Source: Leucobacter sp. cx-328
GTDB lineage: Bacteria > Actinomycetota > Actinomycetes > Actinomycetales > Microbacteriaceae
Direction: 5' to 3'
DNA length: 64,000 nt
Assembly (NCBI RefSeq): GCF_014530035.1
Contig: NZ_JACVMX010000007.1
Location: forward strand, 37,971-101,970
The first letter of the stretch is position 1, and each line of letters begins with the position of its first letter. A program made the translations under genes and the position numbers. Of this stretch, positions 1 to 8,064 are shown piece after piece. The notes under the pieces were generated by a model. The model saw only the letters and a list, made by a program, of their open reading frames with translations. It was not told where the DNA came from and ran no database searches.

Positions 1-242
1 AAGAGCAGCACAATGAAGACACCGATACCGAAGAGCAGGTTGTAGACGTCGAGGTAGCCCTGCGACTGGACGTCGACGAGGGTGGTGCTGTCGAAGACGG
101 TCCACATGGCTTCGATGAGCCATCCGGCGGCTTGCCCCATCGTCGCGGCCAGCCAGTCGAATGGGGCAGACACCAGCGTTGCGGCGCCTTCACCGACCGC
201 GTCGCACACATTGGCGATGACGGGGATATCACAGACACTCAT
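1..242 (-). CDS. TrbL/VirB6-like conjugation membrane protein (5' part only)
   Basis: The reading frame starts at an ATG at 242 and runs off the left window edge, giving about 80 residues. After a short polar start (MSVCDIPVIANVCDAVGEGA) comes an amphipathic stretch with FDWLAATMGQAAGWLIEAMW, then a hydrophobic helix (YNLLFGIGVFIVLL) cut by the edge. This pattern is typical of the N-terminus of actinobacterial TrbL/VirB6-type proteins, the polytopic inner-membrane subunit of conjugative type IV secretion systems. It follows two pilin-like genes on the same strand, which supports the call. The start is short of a clear ribosome binding site. Only the N-terminus is visible, so the family call is inference from context and topology. 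Confidence 0.6.
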   Translation of the reverse strand, partial: MSVCDIPVIANVCDAVGEGAATLVSAPFDWLAATMGQAAGWLIEAMWTVFDSTTLVDVQSQGYLDVYNLLFGIGVFIVLL

Positions 243-276
243 GGCATTGCTCTCGAAGTTGGGGGATTCAAGAAGC

Positions 277-588
277 TCACACCTGCTGCCCGACGTTCCA
301 GAAGAAGTTGATCAGCGTCACGGAGGCACCGCAGATGATGGCGGCGCCACAAGAGACGAGTACGCCGAGCTTGCCGCGGGAGGCGAGGTGGGGATTGGAC
401 GAGTTCGCCCCGAATCCCCACACGATCGCCGACACGATCAGGGCGAGCACGGACAGGATCAGCCCGATCGTCATGACGGCGCCGACGATGACGCGCAACT
501 GTCCGATCCCGGGTAACCCCGAGTCGTTGGGCGTCACGTCGATGTTCATCGGCAGAACTGCGGTGAGGGTCGTGATGAGTTCGAACAC
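277..588 (-). CDS. DUF6112 family small membrane protein (VirB2/TrbC pilin-like)
   Basis: About 103 residues. The GTG start at 588 is chosen because an AAGGAG ribosome binding site lies just upstream (593-600 region); extending further gives only Arg-rich non-coding-like sequence. Two transmembrane helices are visible (LRVIVGAVMTIGLILSVLAL and VLVSCGAAIICGASVTLINF) separated by a short polar loop with SNPHLASRGK, the organisation of DUF6112 proteins that sit in actinobacterial conjugation operons and resemble VirB2/TrbC pilins. It is a paralogue of the gene at 721-987 (shared GIGxLR...VIGA...T..LI...SAI.W). A terminator separates the two, so expression of this copy may be reduced or separately initiated. 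Confidence 0.75.
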   Translation of the reverse strand: MFELITTLTAVLPMNIDVTPNDSGLPGIGQLRVIVGAVMTIGLILSVLALIVSAIVWGFGANSSNPHLASRGKLGVLVSCGAAIICGASVTLINFFWNVGQQV

Positions 589-666
589 GGTGGCTCCTTG
601 GCGTGAGCACCGCCCGCGGCGGTGACGAAACAGGGTCGAGAGCCAGGTGCGCACTCCGTCACACGC

Positions 667-703
667 AATAAAACGGGCCCTGGCGAGAGTTCCCGCCAGG
701 GCC
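667..703 (-). terminator. Intrinsic terminator between the two pilin genes (minus strand)
   Basis: A 10-bp perfect stem (ggccctggcg at 676-685 pairing with cgccagggcc at 694-703) with an 8-nt loop is followed, reading the minus strand, by GTTTTATT. It lies downstream of the 721-987 pilin and upstream of the 277-588 pilin, inside what is otherwise a continuous operon. It may act as an attenuator that sets a high pilin to low downstream-gene ratio. Confidence 0.8.
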
Positions 704-720
704 TGAGGCCAACAGCAGTA

Positions 721-987
721 CTACAGCTGTCCGCCGATGTTGATGAGCCAGTTCACCCACGTGACGCCGCCACCGGCGAGGATCGCTGCTCCGAGCGCGA
801 CAAAGGCCCCGGCGCGCGCCTTCGCGGCGACTCCCGGGTTGCCCGTCGACGTGGCGATCGCCCAGGTGATCGCGCTGATGATGATCATGAGTACTGCGAC
901 GATCAGGATGATGGTGAGCATCGCGCCGATCACGGCTCTGAGATCACCGATGCCGCTGAGGCTGCCGAAGTCAGGAAACACGTTCAT
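721..987 (-). CDS. DUF6112 family small membrane protein (VirB2/TrbC pilin-like)
   Basis: 88 residues from the ATG at 987, which overlaps the stop of the upstream peptidase gene (TGATG) and has GGAGG within that gene as ribosome binding site. The protein has a short N-terminus (MNVFPDFGSLSGIGDLRAVI), a first helix (GAMLTIILIVAVLMIIISAI), a polar loop (ATSTGNPGVAAKARAG) and a second helix (AFVALGAAILAGGGVTWVNW). This matches DUF6112 proteins well and is the more canonical of the two copies here. The family occurs in actinobacterial type IV secretion operons and is thought to be a pilin-like subunit; that function is inferred, not shown. Confidence 0.8.
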   Translation of the reverse strand: MNVFPDFGSLSGIGDLRAVIGAMLTIILIVAVLMIIISAITWAIATSTGNPGVAAKARAGAFVALGAAILAGGGVTWVNWLINIGGQL

Positions 988-2177
988 CAGAGGCCGCCTC
1001 CGAGAGCGGAACATCCGGCTCCTGCCGTAGCTTCGGGAAGATCTGCGGCGTTGTGATCATTGAGCCACTTCGCGGCATCCACTGCTTCGCCGTTCGTTCC
1101 ACCTGGTCGAACCTCGAAGTGCAAATGAGGGCCCGTTGAGCGCCCGGATGACCCCACATCGCCGATGTGTTGTCCCGCGATGACGCGCTCGCCGACGGTG
1201 ACGTGGATGCCGTGCTGCCACATGTGCGCATAGGCGGTCGCGACCGTCACGCCGCCGAGGCGGTGCTCGATCACGATGAGGCCGCCGTAGCCTCCAGAGA
1301 ACTCGGCAACCGTTACGACCCCGTCGGCCGCGGCGAGGATCGGTGTCCCATCCGGCGCTGCGAAGTCCGTGCCGCTGTGGAAGGCACTCTCGCCGGTGAG
1401 GGGATCGGTACGCGGGCCGAAATCACTGGTGTGTACCCAGGTCCCCTCCGGCAAGGGGAACACGACGCGCGAGGCCTCCGCCACGTCGACGACAGGCGAC
1501 GAAGGGGCCGTTGGCGTCGTCGTCGCTGCCGATGTGCCACGCGTGAGTGTCGTGAGGATCGTCTCGGCGACGGGCTCGTAGTTGTTGTACCGGTCGGGGT
1601 ACGCAGACACTTCGACGGCTTGCGCGACTTCGCCCTTGCCCATGCTCTGCCAGCCGGGGATGTCCAGAAGACCACGGGGCGAGGGGTAGTTGGGGCCGGT
1701 CGGGCCGCCGAAAAATGCTTTGGCTTGATACTCGGGATCCATCAGCTCCGCGACCGAGCCCCAGCCCGATTGCGGTCGCATCTGGAACAGGCCGAGTGAG
1801 TCGTGATCGGAGCCATTCCCATCGTTCGGATAGCTGCCGGACTCGGGGTAGGCGCCGGTGTTCGCAAGCTGTCGAAGCGTCGACTCAGTCAGCGCCGCCA
1901 TCAGTGCAATCTGGATGGCATCCCTCGTGACACCGTCGATGCTCGATCCGACGGTGATGATCGTCGCAGCGTGCGTGAGCTGCTGCTTGTCCAGGGAGAA
2001 CGTCTCGCCATTTGCGGTCGTGACCACGAGAGAGTCCGGCACGTTACCGACGGTGAGTCCCGACGAGGCAAGACATGAGATGACAGCAGGATTCGCCACC
2101 AGTCCGACGGTGACGAGCCCGAGGGTCGGTGCGAGCAACATCAAGGCGACCACTGCGATCGCGAGCTTCTTCATCAT
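987..2177 (-). CDS. Exported lysozyme-like / M23 peptidase peptidoglycan hydrolase of the conjugation system
   Basis: 396 residues. The N-terminus has a signal peptide or anchor (MMKKLAIAVVALMLLAPTLG). Residues about 80-215 resemble a transglycosylase/lysozyme-like fold (ALTESTLRQLAN, HDSLGLFQMRP). A Thr/Pro/Ser linker leads into a C-terminal M23 LytM-type metallopeptidase with the zinc-site residues in HSGTD (about residue 268) and HLHFE (about 350), plus AYAHM between. Two hydrolytic domains fused in this order are usual for VirB1/TcpG-like enzymes that open the cell wall for a conjugation channel. Its last base overlaps the pilin start, and it lies 12 bp after the VirB8-like gene, so it belongs to the transfer operon. 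The domain calls are firm; the role in conjugation follows from context. Confidence 0.88.
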   Translation of the reverse strand: MMKKLAIAVVALMLLAPTLGLVTVGLVANPAVISCLASSGLTVGNVPDSLVVTTANGETFSLDKQQLTHAATIITVGSSIDGVTRDAIQIALMAALTESTLRQLANTGAYPESGSYPNDGNGSDHDSLGLFQMRPQSGWGSVAELMDPEYQAKAFFGGPTGPNYPSPRGLLDIPGWQSMGKGEVAQAVEVSAYPDRYNNYEPVAETILTTLTRGTSAATTTPTAPSSPVVDVAEASRVVFPLPEGTWVHTSDFGPRTDPLTGESAFHSGTDFAAPDGTPILAAADGVVTVAEFSGGYGGLIVIEHRLGGVTVATAYAHMWQHGIHVTVGERVIAGQHIGDVGSSGRSTGPHLHFEVRPGGTNGEAVDAAKWLNDHNAADLPEATAGAGCSALGGGL

Positions 2178-2189
2178 GAGCCAGTCGTC

Positions 2190-2897
2190 CTAACGCAGCG
2201 GAGTGTTCAATTGCGAGAGCCGTAGGACATAGCAAGGGTCGTCGGCCGGGCACGCCATGAAGATCGTGAACGCGACCGGTTGCTCCGCGCTGACCGGGTC
2301 GCCATTCCACACGCCGGATCGATGGCGGATGCCCTCGATCGTGTAAGCGGCGGCGCCGTCGGGCAGCTGCCCTGGGCGAGCCTGCGCGACCGCGTCAGCC
2401 CAGGCATCCGGCACGAACACTGAGGTGATCTCCAAACGCTGCGTCGTCGCGTACGGTCGCAGCTGCGCCCACGCGCTCTGCGTGGGCAGGTAGGTGGCGA
2501 TGTCGGCGGCGAGTCCCGACTGTTCGAAGCCGGTCGGGTCGGCGACGTCGAGGATGACTGCGGTGTAGTCGAGAGGCAGGAACCCACTGCCGGTGTCCCA
2601 GGTGAACAGTGCGGCGGCGACGCTGCGCGCGAACGCCTCGGCGTCGGTGGTCTGTGGGATCGACGGGATCCGAGGTGGTGAGGTCGGCTCACGAGAAGGT
2701 TCTGCGCTCGGAGCAGCACTCGACAATGGAGGATCAGTTGACTCGGTGGGTTGCTCGGATCCGATGACGAGTCCGTAGATGCCGATGCCAGCGACAAGGA
2801 TCGCCAGCGACAGCGTCGCGATGAGGGCGATCAGAGTGCGGCGTGCGCGGGGAGCGGTAGGAAGCTTCATGCGGAACAGGTGCGCCGCAGCAGTCAC
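2190..2897 (-). CDS. Membrane-anchored conjugation protein, possibly VirB8/TcpC-like
   Basis: 235 residues from a GTG at 2897, 4 bp after the upstream stop codon; an internal ATG at 2870 is the alternative start. A short cytosolic N-terminus rich in Arg, a single transmembrane helix (TLIALIATLSLAILVAGIGI), a Ser/Pro/Thr linker and an extracytoplasmic domain of about 150 residues are visible. This layout (one helix plus an NTF2-like globular domain) is that of VirB8/TcpC assembly factors, and the position between parB-like and wall-hydrolase genes fits. There are two cysteines near the C-terminus (FMACPADDPCYVL) that could form a disulfide. No diagnostic motif is visible, so the family call is tentative. 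Confidence 0.5.
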   Translation of the reverse strand: MTAAAHLFRMKLPTAPRARRTLIALIATLSLAILVAGIGIYGLVIGSEQPTESTDPPLSSAAPSAEPSREPTSPPRIPSIPQTTDAEAFARSVAAALFTWDTGSGFLPLDYTAVILDVADPTGFEQSGLAADIATYLPTQSAWAQLRPYATTQRLEITSVFVPDAWADAVAQARPGQLPDGAAAYTIEGIRHRSGVWNGDPVSAEQPVAFTIFMACPADDPCYVLRLSQLNTPLR

Positions 2898-2900
2898 AGC

Positions 2901-3917
2901 TCAGAGGGCGCGAAGGTTCCCTGCCTGAGTCGCCGACTCGGCGTCCGCCCGATCAACGTCCCGCGCGGCACGGAGTTGCTCAGCGACCTGAACGGTGGCT
3001 TCAACAACGTGCAGGAACATCTCGATCTCGGCGTCACTCAGTTGACGAGCCAGTTGATCGACGTCGAAGTGCCGCCACCAGCCGTCGAGTTCCGTCCACG
3101 TGACGACGAATGCGCGAATCGGCCACGGCTCGTCACCGTCGACGCGCGAGGTCAGCGCGCTTGGCGAAGGTCGCCGTTTGGGCTTTGGAGCGGTTTTGAT
3201 ACGCGCAAGTGCTTTCTCAGCCAGTTTCGCCACATCCACAACGTCACCATCGGATTGGGCTGCGGTCACGAGCTGCCGAGCACGCTGGAAGCTCGGGTGT
3301 ACGGGAGCGCCTGAGCCGATGAGTTCCAGCTCGGCCGCGATGCCTTCTCGCACGGAGTCGGGCTGACTTTCGTCGTCCGCCATCTGCTGCAGGTAGTTGA
3401 TCTTCTCCAGCGTCGTGTGAGAGGCGCCCTCCGGGATCATGGCGGCGGCCTGCTCGCGCGCGTCTCCGACAGAGTCTGACGGTGCCGCAAATTTTGCGGC
3501 ACCGTCATTTCCCGGCTGATTCTCGGTGCTGAATCGTGATGCTTCTTGGCGACGGGCGGCATCCTCAGCCATCAATGTCTTGATCTCCCGGTACAACGCT
3601 GCATTCTCCAGCTGGGTGAGCGACTTGTGCAGCGCGTTGTCATCCTGCTCAGCAAGGAGGTGCGCGAGTTCTCCCGAGATCCCTGAGCGCACCCAGACTT
3701 TGACGTGCATCCATCCCAGTTGCTTGATCGCGGCCAGCCGACGGGCCCCGCACACGAGATTGCCCTCCGGCGTCACAGTGATTGGTTGCAGCAATCCATC
3801 CCGTTCGATCGACGCGGCGAGGAGAGCGAGTTCCCCGAGATCCTTGCGGTGACGATGGCCAACGTGGATTGAGTCGACAGCTCGTTCCAGCTCGATGTGC
3901 CCGTCGTGGGTGCTCAT
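2901..3917 (-). CDS. ParB/Spo0J-like DNA-binding protein
   Basis: 338 residues from the ATG at 3917, which overlaps the upstream stop codon (ATGA) and is preceded by GGGAGCGG. The N-terminal domain carries the ParB nuclease/CTPase-like fold: IELERAVDSIHVGHRHRKDLG, SIERDGLLQPITVTPEG, then the signature CGARRLAAIKQLGW (about residues 55-70), corresponding to the GxRRxxA box. A long mixed helical region and a C-terminal acidic helical domain follow. No ParA partner is next to it, so it is more likely an element-encoded regulator or maintenance factor than a standard chromosome partition protein. It sits in the transfer operon between an unknown gene and the VirB8-like gene. Confidence 0.8.
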   Translation of the reverse strand: MSTHDGHIELERAVDSIHVGHRHRKDLGELALLAASIERDGLLQPITVTPEGNLVCGARRLAAIKQLGWMHVKVWVRSGISGELAHLLAEQDDNALHKSLTQLENAALYREIKTLMAEDAARRQEASRFSTENQPGNDGAAKFAAPSDSVGDAREQAAAMIPEGASHTTLEKINYLQQMADDESQPDSVREGIAAELELIGSGAPVHPSFQRARQLVTAAQSDGDVVDVAKLAEKALARIKTAPKPKRRPSPSALTSRVDGDEPWPIRAFVVTWTELDGWWRHFDVDQLARQLSDAEIEMFLHVVEATVQVAEQLRAARDVDRADAESATQAGNLRAL

Positions 3918-4768
3918 CGTCCGCTCCCATGACTGGGTGCGCACGTCACGATGATCGACACGAGACCGTCATCGAGCAGCAGATCGGGAAGAGTTTCGCC
4001 GACAAGGATGCGAAGGAGGATGCCGCGGCCGGTGCTCGCCGCACGATACGCGGGGTTGGGGTGTCCGAGCAGTGCGTGCAGCAGGGCCGACCATGCATCG
4101 CCGGGAAGATCGAGGAGCGCGCGAGCATGCTTGTCGCGCCGCAGCACTTCGTAGGCGCTCTGCCGAGACCCTGCCCGAGCGATCGCGCCACACACGTGCT
4201 CGATCGCGGCGCGGGTCGTGCTTTCCGGCCAGCCCAACGTCGCGAACAACGCGATTGAGACCTCGATCGCCTGTCTGGCGGTGCCTACCTCGTCATTCTT
4301 GTCGACGTCGTCAACCTCAGTTTCGAGGTAGTTGTCGACCACATGGAACGCGGGATGGTAATCGGCCAGTGGATTCTCGCGGTCGGCGAATCGTTCTGGG
4401 TCATGGAATGCGGAGACGTGCGGGCGTCGAGCTTGGTGCGTGGCGCACAGCAGCCCCTGCCCACGTTCTTCAGCGATGCAGGTGATCTGGACGCCGCGAG
4501 TGACGACGGCCCAGGGGTCGTCAGCCTCGCGCGCGGAACGAGTTCGCATTACGTCGAAGGCGGCCGATGCAGCCTCCCACGGGTCGAGCCCGTGTTTGCG
4601 AGCGAGCGCCCCATACTTCTCGGCAGCAAACGCGGCGAGTTCAGCGGCTACGCGGTCGTGCTTCCATGCATGGGCACCCGACTGGTGTAACCGGTGCAGC
4701 AGGGCGCGCAATCCTTCGCTCGTGGTGAAGTCCTCGCGAGGGTGCGAGGGCGAATATTGAGTGGTCAT
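3914..4768 (-). CDS. Conserved hypothetical protein of the conjugative operon
   Basis: 284 residues. The ATG at 4768 is chosen because a strong AGGAGGTG Shine-Dalgarno lies 8 nt upstream; the upstream extension looks non-coding. The protein is soluble and mostly helical, with an N-terminal half (HRVAAELAAFAAEKYGALARKHGLDPWEAASAAFDVMR) followed by DDPWAVVTRGVQITCIAEERGQGLLCATHQARRP. The AAEKY...ARKHGLDPWEAASAAF stretch resembles helical segments of sigma-factor-like or replication-associated proteins, but I cannot assign a family. It overlaps parB by 4 bp. Of the genes in this operon it has one of the best ribosome binding sites, so it may be a re-initiation point for the downstream half. Confidence 0.6.
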   Translation of the reverse strand: MTTQYSPSHPREDFTTSEGLRALLHRLHQSGAHAWKHDRVAAELAAFAAEKYGALARKHGLDPWEAASAAFDVMRTRSAREADDPWAVVTRGVQITCIAEERGQGLLCATHQARRPHVSAFHDPERFADRENPLADYHPAFHVVDNYLETEVDDVDKNDEVGTARQAIEVSIALFATLGWPESTTRAAIEHVCGAIARAGSRQSAYEVLRRDKHARALLDLPGDAWSALLHALLGHPNPAYRAASTGRGILLRILVGETLPDLLLDDGLVSIIVTCAPSHGSGR

Positions 4769-4864
4769 GACAAGAGCACCTCCTGCTACGCAGGTGCGCA
4801 CCCGCTCCCCATTGGGGAGGTTGGATGCTGATGAGGTGCCCATGACGATGTCCGCTCTTCACGA

Positions 4865-5236
4865 TCAGGCGGTGCCGATCGGGCTGCGGCCCGCATCCGG
4901 TCGCGTGGCGCCGCGCCCAAACGCTGACAGGGGAGGGAGATGACGTGCACGCTCGGCGAGGCGCCGGGTGCTCTCCTGTGCCGCTGCGCGCGTGCGCCGA
5001 TGCAGCTCGGACTGGAAGTTGATCCCCGCACCGGCCACTCGTGCGCTGCTGCGAGCCATCAGGTCGGTCGGGCGTACCCATTCGACACCGCGCCCTCTGT
5101 ATGTCGCAGGATCACCCATCGAGCCTCTGCGCTGATTGCGGAGCCTCGTCAACTCGACCGCTTCGTGCCTCGTCGTGACGTCGATGGTTTGCGCATCGAT
5201 GGGGTGGTTACTGACGTCGGCCGTTTTCTCGTTCAT
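4865..5236 (-). CDS. Hypothetical small basic protein
   Basis: 123 residues from the ATG at 5236, overlapping the stop of the DUF2637 gene by ATGA. Rich in Arg and Ala, no membrane segment. The C-terminal half (INFQSELHRRTRAAAQESTRRLAERARHL) would form a basic amphipathic helix, which suggests nucleic-acid binding, but no family is recognised. The overlap with the upstream gene and the matching strand make it a probable real member of the operon; high-GC sequence makes short Arg-rich frames unreliable, hence the moderate confidence. A 96-bp gap follows before the next gene. Confidence 0.5.
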   Translation of the reverse strand: MNEKTADVSNHPIDAQTIDVTTRHEAVELTRLRNQRRGSMGDPATYRGRGVEWVRPTDLMARSSARVAGAGINFQSELHRRTRAAAQESTRRLAERARHLPPLSAFGRGATRPDAGRSPIGTA

Positions 5237-5838
5237 GTTGTGTCCTCAGTTTCGTCGGGTGCAGAACGCGCCCGTTCATGTGCGGTAGGTGCGCTCGCGA
5301 ACCAGCGCCCGACGGTCGAAGGATGCACGTTCAGCTCGCTAGCTATGCGCTTGTTTGACCACCCTTCTTCATGCAAGACGGCCGCTTGTTCCTGGGGCGA
5401 GAGGGGCGCGTCATCGGCGTGCTCCTCGGTGGCCTCGGGCGTACGCATGAGCAGCACCGTCAAGTGTGTGATTGCCAACAGCACCACCGGCGGAACGGCA
5501 GCGACAGCCGCGGCAAGCACGCTTGGAACGTCGGCATCTGCGGCGACCACCGCATGGATTGAGTTTGCGGTCACCGAGACGGCTGCGGCTCCCGCAAGCA
5601 GAGTCCATGGATACCAGGCGGAGCGTGACCCGGCGAGGGCAACGACAGCAACGGTCGAGACAACGATGACGCCGTCGACGATGAGCGGCCATGCCCATGC
5701 CTGCCCGGCACCGATGCCCGAGCGGGCAGCGAGATCCGCCAGGGAGGTAAACGACAGCCAGAACGCGCCAGCAGCGATGAAGACCGTGCCCGCGACGGCC
5801 GTGATGATCGCCGATCGGCGCGCCCGAATGCTCCTCAT
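5233..5838 (-). CDS. DUF2637 membrane protein with C-terminal helix-turn-helix
   Basis: 201 residues from the ATG at 5838, which overlaps the stop of the primase gene (ATGA). Four transmembrane helices are visible between residues about 8 and 125 (for example AIITAVAGTVFIAAGAFWLS and VLLAITHLTVLLM), typical of DUF2637 proteins of actinobacterial mobile elements. After a charged linker, a C-terminal segment EQAAVLHEEGWSNKRIASEL followed by NVHPSTVGRWF is a helix-turn-helix. This joins a membrane sensor-like part and a DNA-binding part in one chain. The family is often called Spd-like or transfer-associated in Streptomyces elements; its biochemical role is not known. Confidence 0.75.
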   Translation of the reverse strand: MRSIRARRSAIITAVAGTVFIAAGAFWLSFTSLADLAARSGIGAGQAWAWPLIVDGVIVVSTVAVVALAGSRSAWYPWTLLAGAAAVSVTANSIHAVVAADADVPSVLAAAVAAVPPVVLLAITHLTVLLMRTPEATEEHADDAPLSPQEQAAVLHEEGWSNKRIASELNVHPSTVGRWFASAPTAHERARSAPDETEDTT

Positions 5839-6758
5839 GCCAAGGCCCGAGAATCTGGGACCGGTCGCGGTCGGTGGGGTCGGGTCATCGGTTCGCTCGC
5901 GGGTAATCGTTGAGATGACCGGCCCTGCACGGCTCGATAGGCGGAGCGGACGGTCGTCGTCACTTCGCGCTCGCTGAGCCCAGCAGACGCACCCGCGGCC
6001 GTCAGAGCGTCGAGCGCCGCGCCTGTGGGGATATCTTTCTCCGCCATTTTGCAGGCTGCCCAGAAGACGCCGTGATTCCGCTCGCCTTCTTGGAGACGGG
6101 ATACCCAACATGCCAATCGCGTGAGATCAGCGGGCGCCATCTCAGAGACTGCATCGCCCGGGCCCGCGGCTCGCCGCGGAGGATCCAAGAAATCTCGAAG
6201 GCGCTGTGCGTCGAGCGGATGACCCGTTCTGTGAGCGAGTTGCAAAGTCGTGTAGCGGCGCGTTTCACCCTCGATGGCTCGTGCCGAGGGCGGCACAATG
6301 ATGTAGCCGCCGTCGCCGCGGAAGTCGATTCCCGCTCGCGCCGACTGCCAAGACCTCTGGTCCGTATCGCCGCTCGCAGGGAAGTACAGGTGCAGGCCAC
6401 CCGAGGGCGTTTCCACCGCTGCGACCCAGCCATCCACCAGCCCTTCGCGTCGCGCACGCTCCAGCGCCGAGTATCCGTCGACAGCGCCGTGCACGTCGAC
6501 ATCGACGACAACGAGGCCCGAGGCTGCGCCCGTCGGCATCCCAATGTTCCCGTTGGGCATCGCAGTCCACCAACGCCACACCAGGTCGGCTTCGGCGCTC
6601 GCTGCGTGAAATCCTCCCGCGACAGCGGGGCGCTTCCCGCCAGCGGCACATGGGAAGACCGGGATGCCTCTCGCTACCAACGCGAGTGCGCTTCGACCGA
6701 GTGCTTTCTCGTGGCCCGTTCGGTCGAGGACCTGAACGAACGAGTCTGCCGCGCTCAT
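5835..6758 (-). CDS. Bifunctional DNA primase/polymerase (prim-pol domain)
   Basis: 307 residues from the ATG at 6758, overlapping the ArdC stop by TGATG. The N-terminal prim-pol domain shows the usual marks: GIPVFPCAAGGKRPAV near the start, WTAMPNGNIGMPTGAASGLVVVDVDVHG (the DxD metal site in VVDVDVHG, about residue 90), then TPSGGLHLYF and GIDFRGDGGYIIVPPS. The C-terminal part (LACWVSRLQEGERNHGVFWAACKMAE) is a helical primase-C-like domain. These enzymes prime and extend DNA in plasmids, phages and integrative elements, here probably for complementary-strand synthesis after transfer. No separate replicative helicase is seen nearby. Confidence 0.9.
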   Translation of the reverse strand: MSAADSFVQVLDRTGHEKALGRSALALVARGIPVFPCAAGGKRPAVAGGFHAASAEADLVWRWWTAMPNGNIGMPTGAASGLVVVDVDVHGAVDGYSALERARREGLVDGWVAAVETPSGGLHLYFPASGDTDQRSWQSARAGIDFRGDGGYIIVPPSARAIEGETRRYTTLQLAHRTGHPLDAQRLRDFLDPPRRAAGPGDAVSEMAPADLTRLACWVSRLQEGERNHGVFWAACKMAEKDIPTGAALDALTAAGASAGLSEREVTTTVRSAYRAVQGRSSQRLPASEPMTRPHRPRPVPDSRALA

Positions 6759-7840
6759 CACAGACCTCGCGATTCGGGCGCTGCAACGTGCCCTGGGCTG
6801 GCCGCGCTCGTTGGTGCGACGTTCGCGCGCCCGGCGGGGGCGGAGTTCGTGCGCCCGGCGGTGCGATCGAGCCCAGGGGGCGTGCCGTCGCCGATCATCT
6901 GCGTGTCCAGCTGGTCGAGGATTTTCATGGCGGTGGCGCGCACTCGTTCTCCGGTCGCACGCACGATCTCCGCGGGTTCCTGGCCGTCGACGTTTGCAGC
7001 CCACGAAGTGACATAGGGGATGGTGTAGTCGCCGGTGTCCATCCCGTGTGCAGCGCCAATCATGAGCGCGACGGACTCGGCCTCCACCTCGCCGACTCCC
7101 CGGTGTTGCCGCGCGGCATCTTGATCAGGACCGTGCATCAGCACATGGGCGAGTTCGTGCGCAAGCGTCTTCACGCGCGCCGCCGGATCCATGTTCTCGC
7201 GGACCTTGACCGTCTTCTCCATGTAGTCCGTGACACCGTTCGCCCCGTGGATCAGGCCCTCGCGCTCCACGTTGAGGAGCTGAAAACCTGCCGCCTCAAT
7301 TCGCTCGGCCAACCCCGCCCAAAGGCCCTCCGGCGCTTCCCCCTTCAGTAACGTCGGCGCAGGTGGAGTCGGCAGGGTATCGCCGGAGGTCTGCGCCGCG
7401 TCCCACACGTAGGCGGGGCGAACGCCGATCATCTTCGAGCGGACTTCCTCGCTCGGTCGAGGCTTCTCGAATCGGTTGAGCCGCCGCCACGATGCTGGAT
7501 CCGCAGGCGTCGGCGACGCGAACCGACCGGTCACCGGAGCGAGAATCTGATATCCAGGCTGCCCCCTCTCGACCTGACGGCCCAACTGCTGCCATTGCTT
7601 GTACCCGGCCACATATGACGGCATCGGCTCGGACACGAGTCCCGCTTCGAAAGCGGTGGTGTGCTGCATCCAGATGAGCAGTGTGTTGTTGAACGAGCGG
7701 CTGCGGAACCTGGCTGCGAACCGGAGCGCAGCTGCCCAGTCTTCGCCGGAAACTAGCTTTTCCACCGCTTCGGTAAGTTTCTCGTGCAGCTCGTCGAGCT
7801 TCGCTTCGCGGGTGGCACGGCGTTCCTCTGTCGACACCAT
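6758..7840 (-). CDS. ArdC-like anti-restriction protein with zinc metallopeptidase domain
   Basis: 360 residues. Start set at the ATG at 7840 because AGGAGGGC lies 7 nt upstream and the homologous N-terminus begins there; an in-frame ATG at 8017 would add 59 Arg-rich residues. The N-terminal ArdC domain (LDELHEKLTEAVEKL, FAARFRSRSFNNTLLIWMQ, YKQWQQLGRQV) binds single-stranded DNA in the known family; the C-terminal domain holds HELAHVLMHG (about residue 228) with the downstream Glu in EVEAESVALMIG. Proteins of this type protect incoming single-stranded plasmid DNA against restriction on entry. Being first in the transfer operon would give early expression after conjugation. The C-terminal tail (SAPAGRANVAPTSAASPG) is low complexity. 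Confidence 0.85.
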   Translation of the reverse strand: MVSTEERRATREAKLDELHEKLTEAVEKLVSGEDWAAALRFAARFRSRSFNNTLLIWMQHTTAFEAGLVSEPMPSYVAGYKQWQQLGRQVERGQPGYQILAPVTGRFASPTPADPASWRRLNRFEKPRPSEEVRSKMIGVRPAYVWDAAQTSGDTLPTPPAPTLLKGEAPEGLWAGLAERIEAAGFQLLNVEREGLIHGANGVTDYMEKTVKVRENMDPAARVKTLAHELAHVLMHGPDQDAARQHRGVGEVEAESVALMIGAAHGMDTGDYTIPYVTSWAANVDGQEPAEIVRATGERVRATAMKILDQLDTQMIGDGTPPGLDRTAGRTNSAPAGRANVAPTSAASPGHVAAPESRGL

Positions 7841-8064
7841 CGGGTGCCCTCCTCTCCGGCGCGCCACGTCGCAGGAGTGCGTGGCGATACACCGGTGAGG
7901 TGGGCGAGCGACTCCACGAACTCTGCGGATGCCCCTGCGGGTTCCAACCGCACGACGTAGCGACTCGTTTCGGCGCGAGTGCGGTCGACAATGCGTGGGC
8001 AGCCAGAATCTGGGCATGGTTCACCTCCCTAAGAGTGATCGAAGGGTCCAGAGACTCCCGGGCG

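Noticed and set aside
82..516. Plus-strand open frame over the pilin genes
   Set aside because: Antisense to two clear membrane-protein genes; composition is typical of GC-rich shadow frames.
2751..3314. Plus-strand frame antisense to the VirB8-like and ParB genes
   Set aside because: Overlaps well-supported minus-strand genes and shows no domain.
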